A stretch of DNA of 64,000 nucleotides from assembly GCA_001695595.3 (NCBI GenBank), contig MBPM02000001.1, forward strand, positions 1,302,001 to 1,366,000. The letters run 5' to 3'. The translations under genes and the position numbers were made by a program. Numbering within the stretch: the stretch's first letter is position 1; each line of letters starts with the position of its first letter. The notes under the pieces are model-generated. The model was not told the DNA's origin and did no database searches. It saw only the letters and a list, made by a program, of their open reading frames with translations. The DNA comes from Plasmopara viticola (Eukaryota > Oomycota > Peronosporomycetes > Peronosporales > Peronosporaceae). Shown here one piece after another: positions 57,285-64,000 of this stretch.

Positions 57285-59379
57285 CTACGACTATTATTAG
57301 GTATATATAAAGCCGTTTAAAACTTTAATTCACATCCAAATTCATAGAAGCTTTTTGCTGTAGGAAATTTATCGCATTGCTTTCAGTCTTAAGTCTGGCG
57401 CAATAAGGAACATGTTCAGTATCTTCAACCAGAATTTCAAATTAGAATAAATAGCATTATTTATATTAACTTCCACCCATTTTCGTCAACATTAGCTTGA
57501 GTTAGAGCGAATAGAAAGCAAAAGTTTCTCTTTGCTCTTTATATGAATCTTCTTCTACAACTGTCATTAAATGTATTTAAATTGTAATTTGCTTTAGTTA
57601 GAGAACGAGAGAATTGATTTATTCCAGAACGAGAGCGCTTTGGATTGTTTAACCGCTCGACTTCAACTGTTGATGTTGGTATAATGTCTCACTCAATACC
57701 AGTCCCGGAATCATATTGATTCTATCTAGTGATATCTAGATTATCAATACTGATGAGACGATCTTATAGACGATAAGTTTTTTTAAAACGAGTTCATTCT
57801 CACCTTTAAAATGCAGAAGAGTTTTCTATCGGCTGGAACTACAATGTCTTTGCGTATACGCTCGAAACGATTTAATTGCATTTCAACTTAACCTCTCGGT
57901 TGATTAATAGCTTTTAGACTAGCTATGCCATTGTTTAGCTTAACCTTACGGAGTGTCTTCACAACTGCTTCTACTTTGCTTTGTTTGCATGTATTGACAA
58001 CCCTCTTCATACTAAAATTTGTCATCTTCCAACTGACATTAAGTTGTGGGACTTAGCGAACTTTTAGAGATCGCTGCGGGATTTTTGAGCCTTCTTTAGA
58101 TTATTTGAGACTGGTATAATGAAAATGTTTAAATGTACTAAGTAAAACGGATGACTATGTCTTTGTATATATTGTGATTCATAATGTTTGTAAGCAATTT
58201 TTTTTAATTAGTCGGTAATTTGGTTAATTAGTTTCCTAGCAAAATATTTCTAATTCCTCTCTTCCCCATGTGTTTGCTTATACTCTTTTTGCTTCTGTAG
58301 GATTTTCTCTCGGTTCTTTTGATAGAAGCGATTCTCTGCTGCGATTATTGATGCCTGGTTCTGACGATAGAGTTCTTGAGTGTAAACCACTTAATTAATT
58401 TGTTAATTTGTTATAGTATACAGAAACAGAATTCAGGACAACAGTTTAAAAAATCTCACGATCAAATGACTTTGCATTGATTGCAGCTTTCTGAAATTTC
58501 TTACAGGGGGTAGGTACACTTGATGCCTTTGAGAAAAACTAATCATACTTTCAGTGCGTCTGACAGGTGTGATTGAAGGTTCTAAGTGGTTTGTGTGCTT
58601 TATAGCTTAATATCCGTCGATACCATACGATGGGGCTTGCCAAATTTAGATTTTTATTTTCTTCTTGTCTTTACTAGTGCAGGGACGAGGGTCAACGAGT
58701 GTGTATGGAGAGTTTTCGGGTTATAGTACGAATCATCATATACTTTGTACTCGTCACCAACTTTTTGTGTTTGATATTTTAAATAAGCTTGCCCTTAAGC
58801 TGAGCTAAATGGTGCATCAATATCTGCTCCAACCCCAACTCAAAACGAAATTTGTTAACATGTTCAGGAGCACTTTATATAGTGCACTTCATTTAATACA
58901 TGACTACAACTAGGTTCAAATTAATACACCTCGTAGCGGTCAGTATGGCAATATGTATGTTAAGAACTTTTCTTCGATGTCTAAAATGCCGCAGCGACAT
59001 ACAACAGCACAATCACACAACTGTTTTGAGTGGCACACTTTAAGACTAAAAAATAAATTAACGACTAGCTGCTTTGGAGGTGTGTAGTCGCCGTTAAAGG
59101 ATCGTTTAAGCCTTACATAGCAAAGCCTTTTTCTCGTTTTATCTTGATGTCGCGCTATGTTTTTTGCATCAGAAAAAATTAATGATTTTTATTGTCTTGA
59201 AGACGCCATGAAACTTATACGGATTCCAAAAAAAACATTTCGTTGAATTTAGATCCACGCAACGATCTAGAAAGGATTGCAAAAATATTAAAGTATAACT
59301 AGCTATTACTGTGCTGATTTTGAGGGTCTCAAAAGCCTTGACTCGATCTAGTTAAATGGTATTGGGTGGTGCTGACTTT
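57285..59379. other. near-identical arm sequence without recognised gene (arm B)
   Basis: Counterpart of 35.0-37.07 kb. It is AT-rich with short broken frames only. Confidence 0.45.
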
Positions 59380-59720
59380 ACCAGCAAGGAGAGCTTTTGA
59401 AGAGGCTCAATTGTGGCTTTAATGGACAAGACAAATCTGCTAAGCGCTATTATTCATCTGTATTATAGTTATGCATTACAGAAAGTACCGATGAGCGAGT
59501 CATCTTGCTTCAGTCCAGACAGCTTAGAGACGACGAATGGAAAAACTATTTTACCTCGCGTACCACTTTGTCATGAAGCATGCGCTTGGAAAGCAGCTTT
59601 TAAAGCTATATCATCAGCATCCTTCTGACAGCAATTACTACTCCCCGTTTGCTTCATAAATGGTAGAATGGTTGCCAATCTTCACAGAATTTGGCTTTCA
59701 CTTTGAACACAAACGGGCAA
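59380..59720 (+). pseudogene. decayed gypsy RNase H-like fragment, arm B
   Basis: Counterpart of 34,640-35,010. A plus-strand frame at 59,413-59,628 starts ALMDKTNLLSAIIHLYYS and continues to HEACAWKAAF, then shifts. The end segment VEWLPIFTEFGFHFEH runs to about 59,712. Confidence 0.4.
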
Positions 59721-59766
59721 TCTAAATATGCTCGATGCGTCCAATCTAAATATGCTCGATGCGTCC
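59719..59766. repeat. 24-bp tandem duplication present only in arm B
   Basis: Two perfect copies of AATCTAAATATGCTCGATGC plus GTCC. Arm A has a single diverged copy at about 34,620-34,645, so the duplication is younger than the arms' last shared state. Confidence 0.85.
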
Positions 59767-60162
59767 TTGCTCGGACAATTTCCATATCCGTCAGGTTGAA
59801 AGCTCTCATGACAAACAACTTGCCAGCATACGAAACTGGTGTCAGTCTTAAGGTATATGTGCAATTTCGTATTACACACAAAAAATCTAGCAATGTTCTT
59901 GCCAGCAAGCGTGGATGCTTCATTGTGAGTGGGCTTATGAATGCTCTATCGATGAGAAAACAAGAAATGTTCACTTGAGCCATTCGTCTTTATATGGCCC
60001 GTTACATAAATCCCACAAACTAGTGTAAAACTTATGTCGAAATGAAATGCGCTTTAATTTTGTAATGAAAAAGGCAGTGTTCATTTTTTAAAAAAAGCCG
60101 ATGCTCCAAAACATAACTCAATTCGAAAAAATTTCCGGATTGTGATACAAACTGGAAAAATT

Positions 60163-60730
60163 ACTGGTACAAAACTAGACATTCGGTAAGCTACACTTTG
60201 TTGGGTAATTACTCATATGGTCCAGACTCAACTACAACACAATTGGCGCGCCGAGCAATCTGGGCTTCCAAATAGATACAACGTTTTCCAATTGCAATTT
60301 TGCTTTAGAAATGGCCTTCTTTTCTGCGTGTGAGCTCGGAGTCAAACGTCGAAACACCATTCGCATCAGATTTAGTTACTTCTCCATTTAATGTCTTCAG
60401 TCTTAACTCACGGTGTAAGTAATTTGGTTAGATGTGAGACGTAGTGTCAGCCTGTCCAAATGGTCAAACTTTATTGCAAATTTCTACTTTTGAGATTTAA
60501 ATGATTGAGAAGGGAAAGCAACTAATTCTGATGCAAAAAATTTGACGTTTAATTTTGAGCTCACACGCAAAAATGAAGGCCATTTCTAAGGCTGGGATGC
60601 AATTGGAAATTCTTGTATCTATTTGGAGCAACCAGATTGTTTGGCGCGCCAATTTTGTTGTAGTTAAGCCTTGACATGTGAAAAATTACCCAGCAAAGTG
60701 TAGCTTGCCGAATGTCTAGTTTTCGCCAGT
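60163..60730. mobile_element. non-autonomous TIR DNA element (MITE-like), arm B copy
   Basis: A 568-bp partner of the arm A element (33,633-34,192) at the corresponding place. The left end is ACTGGTACAAAACTAGACAT; the right end, in reverse complement, begins ACTGGCGAAAACTAGAC. Long inner inverted homology is centred near 60.45 kb (TTCTTTTCTGCGTGTGAGCT). TA flanks the CTGG ends on both sides. Confidence 0.75.
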
Positions 60731-61235
60731 ATTTTATACATTTAGCATCACATTCTGGTGAATTTTTTAAAATTAGTCACCTTTTGCAATAGAAAACTCT
60801 TTATCTGGCCCGGCTGCTCTCTGCCGCACACTTAACGGCTGGCCCTTCTTTGCCTCGATATATTCTTACATTATGTCCCGACCCCGTCACATATTGCCAA
60901 ATCCTTGTGTGAAACTGCAGCAAATTTTTAATTTTTTGAGAAGCAAAATAGCGCATCGCACCAAAAAAATAAGGCCGAAGAATTAAGTAAAACGAGTTTG
61001 CGAAGGTCAAAAAAGTGGAGAATCGTCTGTAGTCTTAATTTTCGTAAGTATGGCGCACTTTAAAATGTCTCACAGTTTAAGCCTCATCTTCATCACGGAA
61101 GCGCGTAAAGGCGTCCTTCTTATACTTAGTCGCATAGTCAATGCGTAGAACTACGCCTCTACCGAACAGACGATCCAATGCAATAATGTTTACACAATTC
61201 GCGTATATTATGCCCACTTTAGCCAAAAAATTAAT

Positions 61236-61688
61236 TCAAGTTTCATGTTTCTCAGCACTGTAATCGTCGTTCTGAGCAGGTGTAAGCCCTACAAACGCGC
61301 ATGTCTTGAGCGCATGTCGATTCATTAGCGACTGCGCCACGTTGGTCGTCATTTTGTCCGACTGCAAAATTTGTCGCGCGCACTGGGTCTGCAGAACCCA
61401 ATCAGCCGAGTCGAAGCGTTGCAGACGCAGACATCGAAGTTGCTCACGTACGTTTGCCGAGTCAGGCTCTGGTTCTTGCTCCAAATCGATCCCATTTGAT
61501 AACGTGCAATTGCCGCACGTACAAGCAGCACATGGGCCTGAAACCCGCTGCGCCATCTCGTAGTCGGCCGAGTCGAAGCGCTGGCGGTTATCACGATGAC
61601 GCTGGATGATGGAAGAGGCCACTGCGTGCGAGCAGTGTCCAATGGGCCGATGCCGGTGGTCGTTTGAGGTCTCTGTATGATTGACCAT
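61236..61688 (-). CDS. endosulfine-like protein with two FDSAD motifs
   Basis: A 150-residue hydrophilic protein. Residues 38-43 read FDSADY, followed by EMAQ. This closely matches the FDSGDYxMAK core of endosulfine/ARPP19/Igo proteins, in which the serine is phosphorylated by Greatwall-type kinases to inhibit PP2A-B55 and control mitotic entry or quiescence. A second, similar core, RFDSADWVLQTQ, lies at residues 91-102. A cysteine-rich segment (CAACTCGNC, 53-61) separates them. The Met at 61,688 follows a probable leader intron (GTGAG near 61.79 kb to TTGTAG near 61.74 kb). The duplicated arm A copy shows the same gene structure before its destruction. The endosulfine assignment rests on the short core motif only. 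Confidence 0.6.
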   Translation of the reverse strand: MVNHTETSNDHRHRPIGHCSHAVASSIIQRHRDNRQRFDSADYEMAQRVSGPCAACTCGNCTLSNGIDLEQEPEPDSANVREQLRCLRLQRFDSADWVLQTQCARQILQSDKMTTNVAQSLMNRHALKTCAFVGLTPAQNDDYSAEKHET

Positions 61689-61858
61689 GCGTTGATGGAT
61701 TGTGAAGAATTGGACAAAAGAAGGAATGCAGTTGGTCTGACGTCGCTACAACAGACAGAGAATGAGATCAGTTGTGAAGCCAACTTTTCTCACCTCGAGT
61801 AATATACCGCCACAAGAACGCCACGTATTAATAGCTGCGACCAAAGCAACCCCTGGTC

Positions 61859-62104
61859 TCAAGTACTGACCAGCTGATCTTCATGCGTGACGATATCGTA
61901 CCGGTATTTCCACCACGCACAAGAGTGCTTGGTCAAACAGTTGCAGCGTGCGCATCTCATGTTTTGCATGGGCGCTTGTTTGGCCACTAAACATATGGAC
62001 TTGAGGTGGGATGTGTGACTGTGCCCACAAGCTTGCATGAAAGGTAAACCATCTAGTGAGAGGGGTACGAATGCATCGTCATGTAGTTCACGACGACATA
62101 CCAC
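61859..62104 (-). CDS. small Cys/His-rich protein, 81 residues, hypothetical
   Basis: An open frame between the EF-P and endosulfine-like genes, same strand. It contains CGHSHTSHLKSIC followed by CARCNCLTKHSC, a spacing that could bind zinc. The last codons (HEDQLVST) are recognisable at the deletion junction in arm A (about 26,049-26,065), but the rest is deleted there, so conservation cannot be judged. It could also be an upstream exon of the endosulfine-like gene. Confidence 0.3.
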   Translation of the reverse strand: MVCRRELHDDAFVPLSLDGLPFMQACGHSHTSHLKSICLVAKQAPMQNMRCARCNCLTKHSCAWWKYRYDIVTHEDQLVST

Positions 62105-62233
62105 CTATCAATGGACATGTACATAGTATATAAAATAGCAATGACTCTTCTGCTGCTGGTACAATAAGTGTTGCCATTTTACGCGTACAGCTGTAGAGGA
62201 GGTCGAGTAGCTTAAATGTACTCACTAAAGCCT

Positions 62234-63118
62234 CTAAAGCTTGTCAACATACGCACCGTCCTCCGTGGACACCTTGACCAGATTGCCAATCTCAATAAAG
62301 AGCGGTACCTTAATTATGGCGCCATTCTCTAATGTCGCATTCTTTACGCTCAGTGCCGTGTCTGACACGCCCTTTGGACTGGTTTTCTAAAAATCGAATC
62401 GACTTAAGCAATTCCAGACTCACATATGAAACGTTACGTGCTGCACGAACCGTCACTTCAAGCGTCACATGCTCCGGCATAGTGGCCCACAGTACATCGT
62501 CCTCAATGATCTGGAGCGACAACGTCATACCCTCCAGCAAAAAGTCGAGCTGCCGGCCCGAGAACAGGCCGCGATCAATTTCGATCTAATCACAATAACC
62601 ACTTTACTCGTCGAGCTTGGCAAAGACAATACTAATAGACCGCACCTGCTCGAACGTTTTCAAGTGCATGATAACCAAATGATTTCTGTTATAGTATAAA
62701 AACTGAAAAAGCTCATCCCGACCCAGCGGTGCCTTGTTCACGGTCTCTGCGGCTCGAAAACGGCGGTTCATCTTGGATCCAGTCTTTATCTCCTTGAGCT
62801 CCGCCTGCACCACATTCAATGAGCGTCATGCAACGCAAATTTCTACAGATGATAGTTCCCGTTAACGAACTTGAATGTAAGCTCCGCCTTTGCCGGGTTT
62901 CACGTGCTGACTCTTGCCCACACGATAAATTTTGCCGCCAATCTCAAGTGCCATACCGGCCCGCACCTGGTTGCCTGGTCATCATACCGTTATTATTGTA
63001 ACACGACAATGCTTTGAGCAAGCCAAAGCACAAAAGAATGCACACCATTGATCGTGGCAAGGCGCACGCCGTGGCCTCGAAGAGGAACAGTCCCTCGCGC
63101 AATAACTCGCCTTAGCAT
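62234..63118 (-). CDS. mitochondrial translation elongation factor P (EF-P), 5 exons
   Basis: The exons (minus strand) are 63,118-63,046, 62,974-62,871, 62,804-62,646, 62,585-62,424 and 62,386-62,234. They total 651 nt, giving 216 residues with every junction in phase. EF-P binds ribosomes stalled between the P and E sites and speeds peptide bonds, notably at polyproline. The first residues (MLRRVIARGTVPLRGHGVRL) form an arginine-rich amphipathic presequence for mitochondria. Domain I follows (VRAGMALEIGGKIYRVGKS, QHVKPGKGGAYIQ), where the loop lysine of KPGKGGA is the site modified in bacterial EF-P. Domain II is FRAAETVNKAPLGRDE and FQFLYYNRNHLVIMHL; domain III ends VSTEDGAYVDKL. Introns are 71, 66, 60 and 37 nt. 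Without the last, very short intron the C-terminal 50 residues are lost. Confidence 0.88.
62387..62423 (-). other. putative 37-nt intron in the EF-P gene
   Basis: It begins GTGAGT and ends TTTTTAG. Removal restores the conserved C-terminal domain (NATLENGAIIKVPLFIEIG) in frame. Retention leads into a stop after about 40 unrelated residues. A slightly longer alternative starting GTTTCATATG (46 nt) also keeps phase. Confidence 0.6.
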
Positions 63119-63608
63119 AATTAGAATAGCTAGGACACCCTAATAACTTATAATAGTAAAAAGATTAAGCTGAGAAAATGTAGTATTTATGCTTAGCGAA
63201 AGTGAGACCTATACTACTCAACATGACGCGTACCAAAATCAAAGACGTAAGACTTAAGACTGAACAACATAGACGGTCGGACTCAGTTCAATGCAGAATA
63301 GATCTTCGACTCGACTTTGGCGGTAATTTATTTTTCGTAGACAAGGCTAGCTCTAGTCTTGATCTGCGTCTGTCTCGGCGTATTCTATCTTTGCGGTGGT
63401 TTGGCACTTGAATGCTAAGACACCACGAGCAAGAGATGCAACATTGTTGTCTGATGTGTCGTGGTGCATAAGAGATGCATTACATAACTTTTGTATAGCC
63501 TTTACTTCTAGACGTCGGCAGACGCGAAGAGCCTGCTAACTGAACGATCTAGTCGATATGATCGACCTGTCATAGAGCGCAAAAGTGAAATTTGCATCGA
63601 CTAGTAGA
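63119..63608. other. EF-P upstream region
   Basis: Non-coding and shared with arm A (25.28-25.88 kb) at roughly 75-80% identity. It is expected to hold the EF-P promoter. The short plus-strand frame 63,202-63,411 has a diverged counterpart in arm A, but the homology is explained by the duplication rather than by coding. Confidence 0.5.
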
Positions 63609-63969
63609 TGTTACAACTCTTGTGAAGCATGATGCTATGAATTTGAGCTTGTAACACTGTCGCGCCGGAAGCTTCTTGAAAGGTCAGTTGTTGGGCTGCG
63701 AGCGGGGCGAAGTCGGTAAAAGAGAAGGAATGTTGGTTACTTAAAGCAGGTTAAAATATGATGTCCAATGTAGAGCTCTTACGGATTTTTGTGTTCTACA
63801 GAACAGCTTTTGGCTTTTAACCTTTAACTGCTTTCGACTTGTAGGCTATCACTCGTCTGTAATCCATCTGGCCTCTTACACATCCTTCGTTGGGTCCACT
63901 CTTTGCGCGCACTTTGCCTCTTATGGCGCAAGTATCACCAAAAGGTGGTCAAACCTATCTAGGGACACA
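63609..63969 (-). mobile_element. solo-LTR-like sequence upstream of EF-P, arm B copy
   Basis: In minus orientation it begins TGTGTCCCTAGATAGG and ends GTTGTAACA. It contains GGATGTGTAAGAGGCCAGA and CGTAAGAGCTCTAC, which recur in diverged form in the LTRs of the gypsy element here. It lies about 500 bp upstream of the EF-P start codon, so it may contribute promoter sequence. The flanks show no matching target duplication. Confidence 0.45.
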
Positions 63970-64000
63970 ACACCTTGTCCATGTGATTATTTTCGGTCAA

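Larger units (their letters stand above)
52142..64000. repeat. arm B of large inverted duplication (continues beyond window)
   Basis: Reverse-complement partner of 24,840-42,350. Unlike arm A it carries no gypsy insertion and retains the complete EF-P and endosulfine-like genes. The inner breakpoint at 52,141/52,142 joins LINE sequence directly to the N-terminal codons of the S74 gene. The outer end was not reached. Confidence 0.85.

Overview
The window looks like nuclear DNA of an oomycete, most likely a Peronosporales species (Phytophthora or a downy mildew). The evidence is short phase-consistent GT-AG introns, a secreted cutinase, decayed Ty3/gypsy and LINE retrotransposons, viral DNA remnants, and long AT-rich gene-poor stretches between compact housekeeping genes. 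All gene assignments come from reading motifs by eye; no database search was run.

Left part (1-24.8 kb). The 3' end of a RanGAP1 gene is followed by about 11 kb without a recognisable intact gene. Then come a degenerate gene (12.5-13.1 kb), an intact Na+/H+ exchanger on the minus strand (13,976-15,751) whose ND motif reads Asn-Asn, a five-exon membrane-anchored cyclopropane-fatty-acid-synthase-like methyltransferase (16,638-18,873), a frameshifted WW-domain pseudogene (18.9-20.2 kb) and a secreted cutinase on the minus strand (21,136-21,774).

Right part (24.8-64 kb). This is one large inverted duplication, mirrored around about 47.2 kb. Arm A is about 24.84-42.35 kb and arm B about 52.14-64.0 kb, running off the window. 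The outer segments hold two host genes. In arm B both appear intact: a mitochondrial elongation factor P gene with five exons (62,234-63,118) and an endosulfine-like protein with two FDSAD motifs (61,236-61,688). In arm A both are ruined: EF-P keeps only its 5' end, and the endosulfine-like gene has lost its ATG and is split by a 6.7 kb Ty3/gypsy element flanked by a 5-bp GAGAT duplication. The inner segments hold two inverted copies of a decayed Polinton/Maverick-type virus-like element: a protein-primed DNA polymerase B exonuclease domain, an FtsK/HerA-type packaging ATPase, a probable minor capsid protein and an S74-chaperone tail-fibre-like protein. A LINE truncated at its 3' side abuts the inner breakpoint.

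Arm identity is uneven by eye: roughly 75-80% at the outer host genes, 95-99% from about 34.4 to 40.5 kb, and about 75% again at the inner end. A recent gene-conversion tract inside an old palindrome would explain this. Two genes need unusually short introns (34 and 37 nt) to keep their frame.
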